Assembly (NCBI RefSeq): GCF_023920705.1
Contig: NZ_CP094657.1
Location: 4,030,001-4,094,000, forward strand
DNA: 64,000 bases
Origin: Acinetobacter sp. XS-4
Lineage (GTDB): Bacteria > Pseudomonadota > Gammaproteobacteria > Pseudomonadales > Moraxellaceae
Direction: 5' to 3'
Positions within the stretch are counted from its first letter, which is position 1. Every line of letters begins with the position of its first letter. The position numbers and the translations under genes were made by a program. The notes beneath the pieces were generated by a model. It was not told where the DNA came from, made no database searches, and saw only the letters and a program-made list of their open reading frames with translations. Of this stretch, positions 54,785-64,000 are shown piece by piece.

Positions 54785-56659
54785 CTAATTAACCATAATA
54801 TCTTTACTACGTTTATAACCATCAACATAGTGTTCGAGTTGACAAAGAGCCCAATCAATATCTTTTTGAACAGCAGTCATATTATTAACTCGATCAAAAA
54901 CTTCTTGAATTTCAGTGAGAGGGTAGAACTTTTCAAATGATCGAAGAATTCTACTATGCTCGGTATATTCAGTATTTTCTTGATCAATTAATAATTCTTC
55001 GTAAAGTTTTTCCCCAGGGCGTAATCCGCTATAGCGAATTTCGATATCCCCTTGGACTGAGTCTTGTTCACGCACAGTTAAACCACTTAAAGAAATCATT
55101 TGTCGAGCTAAATCCTGAATACGAACAGGTTCACCCATATCAAGTAAAAAGACATCTCCACCTTTACCTAAAGCACCAGCTTGAATAACTAACTGAGATG
55201 CTTCAGGAATAGTCATGAAGTAACGTGTTACATCAGGGTGAGTCACAGTAATAGGACCACCTTTTGCAATCTGACTTTTAAATAACGGCACTACAGAGCC
55301 CGAAGAACCCAATACATTACCAAAACGTACAATACTAATTTGAGTTTGCTTCTGAGCTTCAGCCATTGCTTGACAATAAAGTTCGGCCATGCGTTTTGAG
55401 GCGCCCATAACATTGGTTGGACGTACGGCTTTATCAGTCGAGATGAGAACGAATGTCTCAACCCCTTTTTTCACAGCTGCATTTAAACTATTCGCTGTTC
55501 CAATCGCATTGTTCTTTAATCCTGCAATTGGATTACATTCTACTAAAGGTACATGTTTATAGGCAGCGGCATGATAAACAGTCTGTACACTATATTGCTC
55601 AATAATACGCTCTAATTTTTGTTGATCCTGAACCGTACCTAAAATTGGAACAATTTCACATTGAGCGCTTAGACGCAATTCTCTATCTATACTGTAAAGA
55701 GCAAATTCCGTAATTTCATAAATAATCAACATTTTAGGTTGATTTTTAATAATTTGTCGACATAACTCCGAGCCAATAGATCCGCCCGCACCTGTTACCA
55801 TCACGATTTTATTATGAATATTTTTTGCAAGTAAATGATCTACAGGGGGTACTGGGTCACGTCCCAATAAGTCAATAATGTCTACTTCACGAATATCAGC
55901 AACTTTTAGTTCACCATCAACCAGCTGAGTAAGGCCAGGAAGTTCAGTGATTTTAAGATGTACTGGTTCTAACTGTTGGATAATTTCACTTTTACGTACG
56001 CGACCTACTGAGGGTAATGCTAATAAAATTTCATCAGTTCTATATTTTTTAAACCGTTGTAACGCTTTTTCTAAAGATAGTACTTTTAAACCACCAACCA
56101 TATGGTCTTGCAAAGATGGATTATCATCAATGAAGAAGACAGGTAAATGGTTACCAGAACGATAAAGCACAGCTGCAATTTGCTGACCGGCATCACCTGC
56201 GCCATAGATTGCGATACGCTTTCTTTCTTCCCCTGTGAGTAAAGCAGTCTTTATAATAAAACGGATAAATGCACGGCTACACCAAACCCAACTAAACATT
56301 AAGAAACCAAACATCAATGGAATTGAAGTTGGAACAAAAGCTGCCGAGAATGCATTTAAGCTATATAAAACGATGACCATTAGCGAAACAGCAAGCGCTA
56401 ATTTTGCAATAAAAGCTTCGTTAAAAGTACGAACAATAAAGCGATATACCCCTGTTACCATCAAACTTAAAATAGCAACGATAGTAACGATGGCTACTCC
56501 ATAGTTAATACCTGGGATAACATCAGCACCTAAATCAAATAGTCGAATGGCGTAACATAACCACAAAATAACAGGAAACGCAAAAAGGTCTACAAGAACC
56601 AAAAAACATTGTTTGGCAAGTCTTGGGGCAGACGCAAACTGATAAATAATCTTTTTCAC
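54785..56659 (-). CDS. gdr: UDP-GlcNAc 4,6-dehydratase, membrane-anchored
   Basis: A 624-residue PglF/WbpM-type enzyme with about four N-terminal membrane helices, a CoA-binding-like domain (YGAGDAGQQIAAVL) and the SDR dehydratase domain with VTGAGGSIGSELCRQI (near 288-303). The usual catalytic Tyr is Met (M418-G-A-S-K422), normal for this large-subunit family. It makes UDP-4-keto-6-deoxy-GlcNAc, the first step toward UDP-QuiNAc4N. The aminotransferase and acetyltransferase follow upstream in the operon. Confidence 0.92.
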   Translation of the reverse strand: MKKIIYQFASAPRLAKQCFLVLVDLFAFPVILWLCYAIRLFDLGADVIPGINYGVAIVTIVAILSLMVTGVYRFIVRTFNEAFIAKLALAVSLMVIVLYSLNAFSAAFVPTSIPLMFGFLMFSWVWCSRAFIRFIIKTALLTGEERKRIAIYGAGDAGQQIAAVLYRSGNHLPVFFIDDNPSLQDHMVGGLKVLSLEKALQRFKKYRTDEILLALPSVGRVRKSEIIQQLEPVHLKITELPGLTQLVDGELKVADIREVDIIDLLGRDPVPPVDHLLAKNIHNKIVMVTGAGGSIGSELCRQIIKNQPKMLIIYEITEFALYSIDRELRLSAQCEIVPILGTVQDQQKLERIIEQYSVQTVYHAAAYKHVPLVECNPIAGLKNNAIGTANSLNAAVKKGVETFVLISTDKAVRPTNVMGASKRMAELYCQAMAEAQKQTQISIVRFGNVLGSSGSVVPLFKSQIAKGGPITVTHPDVTRYFMTIPEASQLVIQAGALGKGGDVFLLDMGEPVRIQDLARQMISLSGLTVREQDSVQGDIEIRYSGLRPGEKLYEELLIDQENTEYTEHSRILRSFEKFYPLTEIQEVFDRVNNMTAVQKDIDWALCQLEHYVDGYKRSKDIMVN

Positions 56660-56774
56660 AATACTCTTCTAATCGTTCTAGTAACCGTGCGATATTTATA
56701 CTCATTTCTCATATAACTAGAAATAAAATTTACGCAGCGGTTACATAACTTTAAATCAGATCATAATTCAAAAG

Positions 56775-56793
56775 GAAGCTAGTGAATAGCTTC
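56775..56793. terminator. Weak hairpin in the 141-bp gap after qhbA
   Basis: GAAGCTA / TAGCTTC with a 5-nt loop, followed on the plus strand by GCATTTTTT. It lies 8 bp past the qhbA stop. On the minus strand, the direction of capsule transcription, the T-run is poor, so it may only modulate expression. Confidence 0.35.
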
Positions 56794-56800
56794 GCATTTT

Positions 56801-57976
56801 TTATGATTGTATAGCTCTACTAACAGCATTAATTGCACTAATTGTTTTTTCTATACTATCTTGGCTTAAAGTTGGATGTACCAAGAACATCAAGCTTGTT
56901 TCACCTAATTGCTGTGCATTTTCCAAACGTTTCTCTGGACGCCATGGGGTTCCATCAAAAGCATGCTCTAAATAAACTTCAGAACAAGAGCCACTAAAAC
57001 AAGGCACATCTTGGGCATTAATTTCTTGCATGATACGATCACGTGTCCAACCTTCTGGTAACGTCTCTAAATTCACTTGCACATAACATTTATAATATGC
57101 ATGTACATAGTCATCAGAAGGGATATGAACGTTAAAGTAAGGAGAGCTTTCAAACGCTTTTAAAATCTTTCCGGCATTTTCAGTACGTTTTTGTGTCCAT
57201 TCAGCCATACGTGTTAACTGAATTCGACCAATAACTGCTTGCATTTCCATCATTCGCCAGTTGGTACCAAATGAGTCGTGCAACCAACGAAAACCTGGAG
57301 GATGTTGTTTATTATAAATACTATCGTAGCTTTTACCATGGTCTTTATATGACCACATTTTTTTCCACAGTGCTTCATCATTTGTGGTGACCATACCGCC
57401 CTCACCACCAGTTGTCATAATTTTATCTTGGCAAAAAGACCAAGCAGAAATATGACCGATTGATCCTGCAGCTTTACCTTTATATTTTGCACCATGAGCC
57501 TGTGCGCAATCTTCAATAACATAGATGCCACGCTCAGCAGCAAGTTGCATAATTGAATCCATATCGCACATCCAACCAGCTAAATGTACACAAATAATTG
57601 CTTTCGTATTTGGTGTAATGACAGCTTCAATCGTACGTCGTGAAATGTTTTGAGAATCTAATTCTACATCGGCAAAAACAGGATTAGCACCCGCCGTTAC
57701 AATAGAACTTGCTGAAGCAAGAAAAGTACGAGACGTCACAATAACATCATCACCAGCACCAATGTCTAAAGCTTTTAATGCAACATCTAATGCCACGGTA
57801 CCATTTGCCAAAGCTACCGCATATTTTGTACCAGAAAATTCGGCAAATTCTTTTTCAAAAATTCTACATTCTTGACCAGTCCAATAATTTACTTTATTTG
57901 ATAGTAATACATTTTTGACTGCGTCAGCTTCTTCTGTAGTAAAACTTGGCCATGGTTCAAATGCAGTGTTTAACAT
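56801..57976 (-). CDS. qhbA: UDP-4-keto-6-deoxy-GlcNAc aminotransferase
   Basis: A 391-residue DegT/DnrJ/EryC1/StrS aminotransferase. The PLP lysine is K185 in SFCQDKIMTTGGEGGM, with D156 in EDCAQAHGA. It adds the 4-amino group to the Gdr product to give UDP-QuiNAc4N. In older A. baumannii nomenclature the gene is weeJ. The next gene encodes the matching N-acyltransferase. Confidence 0.9.
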   Translation of the reverse strand: MLNTAFEPWPSFTTEEADAVKNVLLSNKVNYWTGQECRIFEKEFAEFSGTKYAVALANGTVALDVALKALDIGAGDDVIVTSRTFLASASSIVTAGANPVFADVELDSQNISRRTIEAVITPNTKAIICVHLAGWMCDMDSIMQLAAERGIYVIEDCAQAHGAKYKGKAAGSIGHISAWSFCQDKIMTTGGEGGMVTTNDEALWKKMWSYKDHGKSYDSIYNKQHPPGFRWLHDSFGTNWRMMEMQAVIGRIQLTRMAEWTQKRTENAGKILKAFESSPYFNVHIPSDDYVHAYYKCYVQVNLETLPEGWTRDRIMQEINAQDVPCFSGSCSEVYLEHAFDGTPWRPEKRLENAQQLGETSLMFLVHPTLSQDSIEKTISAINAVSRAIQS

Positions 57977-58003
57977 TCTGATTTCCTAATAAAAAAATAC
58001 TTC

Positions 58004-58663
58004 TTACTTTCTTTCTAAAATTCTGGCGGGGTTGCCCACAACTGTTACGCCAGCTGCTACACTTTTAGTTACTACAGCCCCCATACCAACAACAGCACCT
58101 TTACCAATGACTAACGGCTTGTCAGGTGTACCTTGTTTAATGACGGCTCCAGCACCAATGTACGCATGATCTTCAATACGAATATTGCCATTACATTTAA
58201 CGCCTGGAGCAAATGTAACGTAGTCACCAATCACACAGTCATGCTCAACATAACTGTATAAATTAGCATGAAAACATTTACCGATTTTTATATTTGATGT
58301 AATTGAAACAAAAGGGCTCAGTGCTGCACCTTCACCCATTTCAATATTATCCATAATGACTGTATTATCAGCTTGTACAGACCAAAGTTTAATATTATCT
58401 GTAGCCAACTGATTTGCAATTTTTTCACGAATTTGACTATTCGCAATAGCGATTAATACATACTTATTAGAGCATTCTATTGATTTAAAAGTTTGATAGT
58501 TTAAGGCCGTATGTCCGTTTACTATCTTTTCTTCTTGTAAACTATCATCAATAAAATAAATTTCAGCCGCAATACCCTGACGTTGAAGCTGTTGTCTTGC
58601 AACAGGCATCAAACTGCGGCCACAGCCTGAAGCACCATAAATCGCATAGATCTGGTTACTCAT
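58004..58663 (-). CDS. qhbB: UDP-QuiNAc4N N-acyltransferase (PglD-like)
   Basis: A 219-residue acyltransferase. An N-terminal Rossmann-like PglD domain begins IYAIYGASGCGRSL, and a left-handed beta-helix of hexapeptide repeats follows (KIGKCFHANLYSYVEHDCVIGDYVTFAPGVKCNG). It acylates the 4-amino group of UDP-QuiNAc4N. Acetyl is the default, but 3-hydroxybutyryl is used by some A. baumannii homologues, so the acyl group is open. It overlaps itrB by 4 bp. Confidence 0.88.
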   Translation of the reverse strand: MSNQIYAIYGASGCGRSLMPVARQQLQRQGIAAEIYFIDDSLQEEKIVNGHTALNYQTFKSIECSNKYVLIAIANSQIREKIANQLATDNIKLWSVQADNTVIMDNIEMGEGAALSPFVSITSNIKIGKCFHANLYSYVEHDCVIGDYVTFAPGVKCNGNIRIEDHAYIGAGAVIKQGTPDKPLVIGKGAVVGMGAVVTKSVAAGVTVVGNPARILERK

Positions 58664-59268
58664 TTATCTGCTTCCGACTTTGAACCTGTAAACTTGGTCA
58701 TCGTAGCTTCACCCGCTTCATTAATATCGTCTTTAGCGATTACTTTTTTAACGGTTTGCAGCATAATTTTAAAATCTAACCAAAGCGATCTGTTTTCAAC
58801 GTACCACGTATCAAGTTTAAATTTTTCTTCCCAACCAATTGCATTACGTCCATTAACTTGAGCATGGCCAGTCATTCCTGGACGTACATCATGGCGTTTC
58901 GCCTGTTCTTTATTATAAAGTGGCAAGTACTCCATCAATAGGGGCCTTGGACCTACAATACTCATATCACCTTTAATCACGTTCCAAAGCTCAGGCATTT
59001 CATCCAAACTGGTAGAACGAAGCATTTTACCAAATGGGGTTAAACGCTCATTGTCAGGCAGAGGATTACCTTGCGCATCTGTTGCGTCTTTCATGGTTCG
59101 AAATTTAATCATTTCAAACGGTTTCCCATGTAAACCTGGGCGAACTTGGCGGAACAATACTGGCGAGCCTAAGTTTTTTTTCACCTTATATGCAACATAG
59201 AAATATAATGGCGAGAGCAAAATTAAGGCTATAGAAGCAATAATGATATCAAGTAAACGTTTTAACAC
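58660..59268 (-). CDS. itrB: Initiating sugar-phosphate transferase (PglC-like)
   Basis: A 202-residue monotopic phosphoglycosyltransferase with one N-terminal membrane-inserting hairpin (LLDIIIASIALILLSPLYF). The conserved catalytic dyad is D89-E90 in STSLDEMPELWNV, and SIVGPRPLLMEYL follows. It transfers QuiNAc4NR-1-phosphate from UDP onto undecaprenyl phosphate, starting the capsule unit. It sits directly beside the genes that make this sugar, supporting itrB rather than an itrA-type enzyme. Confidence 0.9.
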   Translation of the reverse strand: MLKRLLDIIIASIALILLSPLYFYVAYKVKKNLGSPVLFRQVRPGLHGKPFEMIKFRTMKDATDAQGNPLPDNERLTPFGKMLRSTSLDEMPELWNVIKGDMSIVGPRPLLMEYLPLYNKEQAKRHDVRPGMTGHAQVNGRNAIGWEEKFKLDTWYVENRSLWLDFKIMLQTVKKVIAKDDINEAGEATMTKFTGSKSEADK

Positions 59269-60432
59269 TTATTTAATTCCCATTTCTGTCATCATATGAT
59301 GATTCACTTGATGTACATCATATTTATATAATGCAATTTCTCTAGAGCGTGTTCCCATAATTTCAGCCAATTCAGGATTCTGAATAAATTTTTTCATTGC
59401 CATCTCTAAACTAGTGACAGACTTTACTTCAACCAAATAACCATTTCCGTCGTGCTCTACAGTTTCTCTACATCCAGGAGCATCTGTTGTAATAATAGCT
59501 CGCCCCATAGACATTGCTTCTAAGACAGTACGAGGTGTGCCTTCTCTATAGGAAGGTAATACATAAATTGAAGTTTCAGCAATAGCGGGACGAACATCAG
59601 AAAGCTTCCCCCAGTATTTAATAATTTTTTCATCTATCCAGGAATCTAATTCTTGCTGTTTTATCGCGGTTGGATTTTCATCTATCCAACCCACTAAATT
59701 AAATTCAATTTGAGGATATTCTTTTTTTATTAATTTGGCTGCTTCTACATACTCTCTTATACCTTTATCTTCTAATAATCGAGCAATTAATAAAAAAGAA
59801 ACCTTAACGTCACCATTCAAAGTACGCGGTAAACCTACAACTTCAAAATCAGTCACATTAACACCAGACCCGTTGACAACTACGGCTGGAACCTTATTAC
59901 TTAATAAATTTAATTGTTGGAATAAAGCAAGGTCATCAGGGTTCTGAAAAAAAACTTTGGACGATCTTATTAATGCTTGTTTATAAAGCCAATGTACGAT
60001 TTTTTGAAACGTGCTTCTTTTACTTGTACCGTCTACATTCTGAAAAGCATATCCCAATCCTGTGATGAGTGAAAAACGATTTGGCACTTTTGCCAAATAA
60101 GTAGCAAGCGTGCCGTAGATCACAGGTTTAATCGTATATGACAAGACATAGTCTGGCTGAATCTTCTTTATAATTTTATAGATTTCAAATAGTGTTTTTA
60201 TATCTGCAATTGGATTAGTCCCTGTTCTTTGCATTTCAACCGAGTAAACTGAGTAACCAAGAGATTTTAGTTTGTCCAGTTCAGGCTGAAACAGCTCAAG
60301 ATCGGGGGCAATAATATGAATCTCATAGCCTTGATGATGAATAGCCTCTAGTAATTTTCCACGAAAATTTAAAACTGAAGGTAAAAAACTACTAATCATT
60401 AAAAATTTCATTTTGTTTTCAACTTCACTCAC
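59269..60432 (-). CDS. GT4-family glycosyltransferase
   Basis: A 387-residue GT-B glycosyltransferase of the GT4 type. The EX7E motif is in SYREGTPRTVLEAMSMGRAIITTDAPG. The gene overlaps the preceding acyltransferase stop by 4 bp in a GTGA junction, which makes GTG at 60432 the coupled start; ATG at 60411 is an alternative giving a typical MKFLMISSF start. It adds one sugar to the lipid-linked capsule intermediate. Donor and linkage are unknown. Confidence 0.85.
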   Translation of the reverse strand: MSEVENKMKFLMISSFLPSVLNFRGKLLEAIHHQGYEIHIIAPDLELFQPELDKLKSLGYSVYSVEMQRTGTNPIADIKTLFEIYKIIKKIQPDYVLSYTIKPVIYGTLATYLAKVPNRFSLITGLGYAFQNVDGTSKRSTFQKIVHWLYKQALIRSSKVFFQNPDDLALFQQLNLLSNKVPAVVVNGSGVNVTDFEVVGLPRTLNGDVKVSFLLIARLLEDKGIREYVEAAKLIKKEYPQIEFNLVGWIDENPTAIKQQELDSWIDEKIIKYWGKLSDVRPAIAETSIYVLPSYREGTPRTVLEAMSMGRAIITTDAPGCRETVEHDGNGYLVEVKSVTSLEMAMKKFIQNPELAEIMGTRSREIALYKYDVHQVNHHMMTEMGIK

Positions 60433-61364
60433 AAAATAACCTTAATTTTTTTGTTTAACATGATCAATACGATAGAAGCTAAACAACTGAGAACAACGGT
60501 CACGAGAAACAATTCAATTGAATTGATATTAAAAGATTTAAGTAAATTTTGAAATAAAGGATGTATCAAATATAAAGCTGTTGAAAAAAGTGCCAACTTT
60601 TTCCCTTGCCCTTTAATATTTAAGTTAAAAACAAATATGAAAAGAGAGGGACATAATAACATTAAGAAAAACATTAGATCTAATGGATCTGTTTTGCTTA
60701 TAAAGAAATAATTAACATAAACTTCAACATATAGAAGAATTAAAGAAATTATTACAGCAAATGGGGCAATTTTTTTATATTTAGCAGTTAAATTAAATTT
60801 ATGAATAAGATAACCAAAAGTTAAAAAGGGATAACAAACGGTTAAAAAATTTCTATAAATAGGATTAGCATTTAACACCATATCCCACTTAGAGTTAAAT
60901 AAATGGAAGTTTCCTAAATATTGAACTATACATCCTAAAGTAAAAAATAGAATTGCTAAAAAAAATTGAAATTTAACATTAAAATCTTTCACATAAAATA
61001 ACAAAATACCACCAAAAACGGTTCCTATTAAATACCATAAATGATGATAACCAAATAAAATAAAGTAAATATTTTTCAATAAAGCATAAACAGATAAAGA
61101 AAAATCAATATAAAAAAGACCGTAAAAAAACATCCATATTATATATAAAAAAGCAACTCTCTTTAACCACGCAGCAAAATTAGTAACTAAATAAAAATAG
61201 TAACCTGTAATGACTAAAAAAACTGGAACTGCTATCCTAAAAATACCATTAACTGAAAAAAAATATAATATATCATTAAAATCTATAAATATTTTAGAGT
61301 GTAGAGCTATAACAAAAAGTGCCAAAATAACTTTTAGCACATCAATAGAGATACTTCTAGTCAT
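60429..61364 (-). CDS. Membrane acyltransferase (acyltransferase-3 family)
   Basis: A 311-residue polytopic protein. The N-terminal SIDVLKVILALFVIALHSKIF with an invariant His in the first helix is the acyltransferase-3 signature, and about ten membrane helices follow. It probably O-acetylates a capsule sugar. The start at 61364 has GAGG 7 bp upstream; the TTG at 61370 does not. Very AT-rich, like its neighbours. Confidence 0.82.
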   Translation of the reverse strand: MTRSISIDVLKVILALFVIALHSKIFIDFNDILYFFSVNGIFRIAVPVFLVITGYYFYLVTNFAAWLKRVAFLYIIWMFFYGLFYIDFSLSVYALLKNIYFILFGYHHLWYLIGTVFGGILLFYVKDFNVKFQFFLAILFFTLGCIVQYLGNFHLFNSKWDMVLNANPIYRNFLTVCYPFLTFGYLIHKFNLTAKYKKIAPFAVIISLILLYVEVYVNYFFISKTDPLDLMFFLMLLCPSLFIFVFNLNIKGQGKKLALFSTALYLIHPLFQNLLKSFNINSIELFLVTVVLSCLASIVLIMLNKKIKVIL

Positions 61365-61377
61365 AAACAATCCTCAT

Positions 61378-62535
61378 TTATAAAACACTATTCTTTTTAA
61401 AAGAATTTAAATTTACAATCATTAAAAAACAAAAGAAAATAGTTTTATTAATCATACTTTCAGAAATTGATAAGAAAAGAAAAGAAAAGCATATAAAACT
61501 TGGAGTAATTCCGTAGCTTCTTATATTTTTGGGATTAAAAACATTAAAAGCAACAAAAACAACAGTTATGGCGAAGAAAAAACAACTTAACCATCCAAAC
61601 TGATCATATATACTTAAAAAAGTATTATGGGCTGCTAAATCAAAATATTCTAAGTGTGGAGAAAATCTACCATGACCAAATATTAAACTGTTATCAATAA
61701 TTGCATCCCAAACTTCATTTCTTCCACCCGTAACACCTCCCCCGTCATCCATTTTATACATTACTTTTTTTACAAAGATGTCCTCAATCTCCTCCCAAAG
61801 AATAAGGATAGCACTAATACCAACAACTAAAGTTGCTACCATCTTCTTAAAAAAACTAATTTTAATACTAATTCCATTCTTTAAATTAAAACTATTTATC
61901 ATAAAATATAGAAACAATACTATTAAACACAAACAAGAACTAATAAAGGATATCCTACTGTTTGATACTAACGTAAGGAAAGTACTTAACAAAATTATAA
62001 GTAATAAATAATAATCAATTTTTTTACCTTTAGAATTATAAGCTTTATCTAATAATATACCTGTTGATAAAAATGATAACATTGCATAAATTCCACCTAA
62101 GGAGTTAGGATTAGAAAATGCACCATTAAATGGAATGGAAAAACCAAATGAAAAATTTATTAAAGTAATAATTAAAAAAGTCAATTTAACAGGTTTATCA
62201 AAAAAATCAAAACAAGCTTTATTCAAATTAAAAATAGAAAAATTAATTACTAATAAAAGAAATAAAAGAACACCTATAAATAAATCAATAGCATTATTTA
62301 ATGCTGCCGATATCAACATCAACACAAAAGAAAATATAAATAAAATATAAATAATACCACTTTTATCTAAGATTAAATTATTTTTATTTCCAGTTAATGC
62401 GAACACAAAAAAAATGAATATACATATACCAAATACCCCTAGAGAAATTACTTTTAAAAAGTCTATAGAGTAAAAAGCACCAGAAAGTACTAAAAGACCA
62501 GCTAAAATATAGAGTGTACTAGATATCTTAATCAT
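61378..62535 (-). CDS. wzy: Capsule repeat-unit polymerase
   Basis: A 385-residue protein with about 10-12 hydrophobic helices and a large periplasmic loop containing GGVTGGRNEVWDAI and GHGRFSPHL, then AAHNTFLSIYDQFGW. This GxGR plus HNTFL pattern is typical of Wzy/O-antigen ligase proteins. It joins K units in the periplasm. Wzy sequences vary greatly between K types, so its identity is judged from topology, motif and position. Confidence 0.83.
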   Translation of the reverse strand: MIKISSTLYILAGLLVLSGAFYSIDFLKVISLGVFGICIFIFFVFALTGNKNNLILDKSGIIYILFIFSFVLMLISAALNNAIDLFIGVLLFLLLVINFSIFNLNKACFDFFDKPVKLTFLIITLINFSFGFSIPFNGAFSNPNSLGGIYAMLSFLSTGILLDKAYNSKGKKIDYYLLLIILLSTFLTLVSNSRISFISSCLCLIVLFLYFMINSFNLKNGISIKISFFKKMVATLVVGISAILILWEEIEDIFVKKVMYKMDDGGGVTGGRNEVWDAIIDNSLIFGHGRFSPHLEYFDLAAHNTFLSIYDQFGWLSCFFFAITVVFVAFNVFNPKNIRSYGITPSFICFSFLFLSISESMINKTIFFCFLMIVNLNSFKKNSVL

Positions 62536-63600
62536 TTAAAAATCTTTTCCTTCATATAAAGATAGCCAAGTTTTAGAGATTTCATTCCAATCAAATCTCT
62601 CAATTCCACTATATTCAATTGTTCTCAAATTACTCTGAAGTTTTTGTAGTGCTTTTTTAGCCAAAAGTTCTGGATTACCAATCTCAACCAAATTTTCACT
62701 ATTTAATAATTCTTTCGCACCATCTGTTTCAGTTGCTACAATAGGTTTTTTACAAATCATTGCCTCTAATATAGCTAGACCAAATCCTTCCCATGCAGAA
62801 GATGAAATAAATAAATCACATGCATTTAACAGCTTAGAAATATCATTCCGTATGCCTAAAAATTTAACATTACTATTGATACCTAAATTATTAGCTAATA
62901 GCATGATTTCTTCTTTTTTTGGCCCATTTCCTACTACAAATAAGTGAGTATTATCATCTATTTCATAAATTATTTTAAATGCTTTTAGTAAATTCGGATA
63001 ATCTTTAGGAGTATCTATCCTCCCTATTGTAATTATAATTTTAGCTTCACCTTTCAAGTTAAACTCTTTATGTAAGTATTTGGTTTCCACTTCATCTAAA
63101 TAATAATCTTTTACATTAATACCATTATAAACGGCTTTAATTTTTCTTTTTCTTACTGCACCAGCAAGCATTAATGCAGTTGCAGCATTAGAACTTACAT
63201 TTGTGTGCACATCACATAATTTTTCAGTCATAGCATACATCATCATACGTAATGCTCCACCTTCATAATTAGAATGAGAACTACAAATAATACGAATATT
63301 TTTTTTATTTATTTTTACCAATCTTGCAATTATATTTGCATGAAACATATGCGAATGGATGACATGAGGCTTCCATTGATCAATAAGTTTCATAACTGAA
63401 TATAAACTTAAAAAAAATGAACTAATTTTAAGTGGTATATAAAATATCTGAATATTATTCTTCGGCCTTCTTATAATTTCACCCGTAAAATATACAATAC
63501 AAACTTCATGTCCCAACTCATATAATTTATCAGCTAACTCGCAAACAACTTTCTCGGCCCCTCCCATGCCTAAGCCAGTAATAAATAACATAATTTTCAT
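62536..63600 (-). CDS. GT4-family glycosyltransferase
   Basis: A 354-residue GT-B enzyme. The N-terminal FITGLGMGGAEKVVCELADKL and the C-terminal SAWEGFGLAILEAMICKKPIVATETDGAKEL (EX7E motif) mark the GT4 family. It adds a capsule sugar; donor unknown. It is 0 bp from wzy and overlaps wzx by 4 bp, so this segment is translated as one operon. Confidence 0.87.
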   Translation of the reverse strand: MKIMLFITGLGMGGAEKVVCELADKLYELGHEVCIVYFTGEIIRRPKNNIQIFYIPLKISSFFLSLYSVMKLIDQWKPHVIHSHMFHANIIARLVKINKKNIRIICSSHSNYEGGALRMMMYAMTEKLCDVHTNVSSNAATALMLAGAVRKRKIKAVYNGINVKDYYLDEVETKYLHKEFNLKGEAKIIITIGRIDTPKDYPNLLKAFKIIYEIDDNTHLFVVGNGPKKEEIMLLANNLGINSNVKFLGIRNDISKLLNACDLFISSSAWEGFGLAILEAMICKKPIVATETDGAKELLNSENLVEIGNPELLAKKALQKLQSNLRTIEYSGIERFDWNEISKTWLSLYEGKDF

Positions 63601-64000
63601 TTTAATTTCTCTTTAGATAAAAATAATATAACAAATATAGATAGAATACATTGTATGCTATAACTACCTATTAAAGTGTATATTCCTCCTAGCACTCCAT
63701 ACTCAGGTATACATAAATATGAGATCAATAAACTAAAAATTAAAACTATTGAAAACAAAAAAACTTGTTTTTTAATAAACCCAATAGCTGTTAATGTATA
63801 ACCTAAAACTGTACAAATATAAAGAATAAAACCTGCAACCATTATTAGATTAAACTCATATGTATATTCTTTATAAATTTCCCCATAAATTAGATTTAGG
63901 AAAAACTCACCAAAGAAGTAACTTACAATAATAGCCATTATCCCTAAAAAACCAGCAATAGTTATAGCTAAAAACAATATTTTTCTAAATTCATTTTGAT
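63597..64000 (-). CDS. wzx: Capsule repeat-unit flippase, C-terminal part (cut by window)
   Basis: The frame is open through the window edge (the last visible residues before the cut read QNEFRKILFLAITIAG), so about 134 C-terminal residues are visible. They contain four hydrophobic helices with charged linkers, as in PST-family Wzx flippases. The location before a glycosyltransferase and wzy supports this. The rest of the gene and the remaining capsule genes (wza-wzb-wzc side) lie outside the window. Confidence 0.8.
   Translation of the reverse strand, partial: QNEFRKILFLAITIAGFLGIMAIIVSYFFGEFFLNLIYGEIYKEYTYEFNLIMVAGFILYICTVLGYTLTAIGFIKKQVFLFSIVLIFSLLISYLCIPEYGVLGGIYTLIGSYSIQCILSIFVILFLSKEKLK

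Overview
The window is chromosomal DNA from an Acinetobacter of the calcoaceticus-baumannii complex, most likely A. baumannii. The evidence is the diagnostic 3' end of a capsule (K) locus (gdr, galU, ugd, gpi, gne1, pgm) abutting lldP-lldR-lldD-dld, the prpB-prpC-acnD methylcitrate cluster and dadA-dadX genes nearby, and the overall AT-rich, compact coding style. A near-consensus ParB site at 20921-20936 suggests the region lies in the origin-proximal part of the chromosome.

Layout, left to right. 1-9040: a minus-strand valine/isobutyrate catabolic operon (mmsA, mmsB, acyl-CoA ligase, acyl-CoA dehydrogenase, enoyl-CoA hydratase, 3-hydroxyisobutyryl-CoA hydrolase, MHS-type transporter cut by the window edge) with a divergent LysR regulator. 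9050-15900: a D-amino-acid block (dadA, dadX, ridA, two cycA-like permeases) with a divergent Lrp regulator. The second permease arose by tandem duplication of a ridA-cycA-terminator unit, and a decayed ridA tail survives between the permeases. 15900-25800: assorted genes: DUF1624 membrane protein, TonB-dependent receptor, SnoaL-like protein, RraB, RluA, DUF1003, DUF2867, MFS exporter with its TetR repressor and two matching operators, and an SDR. 25850-29840: a type VI secretion module (VgrG, lipase-like effector, lipoprotein candidate immunity protein). 30100-35060: an accessory stretch of small genes (Sel1 repeat protein, two Nudix hydrolases, DUF4126, a 44-residue zinc ribbon, lipoproteins). 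It holds three ~200-nt copies of a structured sRNA-like repeat and an Ash-like phage-derived island.

35270-48050: carbon metabolism. acnD-prpC-prpB with a GntR regulator handles propionyl-CoA by the methylcitrate cycle, which is where the valine operon's product would go. This is followed by tyrB, then dld and lldD-lldR-lldP for lactate, with two LldR-type operators 105 bp apart around a good promoter. 48426-64000: the capsule locus, read right to left: partial wzx, glycosyltransferase, wzy, acyltransferase, glycosyltransferase, itrB, qhbB, qhbA, gdr, then galU, ugd, gpi, gne1 and convergent pgm. It predicts a capsule repeat unit starting with an acylated QuiNAc4N residue.

The most interesting signal is the three-copy RNA-like repeat. 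Its three 3' hairpins each display AGGA in the apical loop, and each copy carries four or five (C/U)AGGA motifs, the hallmark of RNAs that sequester CsrA/RsmA. The terminator stem shows a compensatory base-pair change between copies. Other points worth attention are a conserved hairpin in both cycA leaders, a Ugd lacking the family's catalytic Cys and Lys, the fossil ridA, and the ParB-type site.
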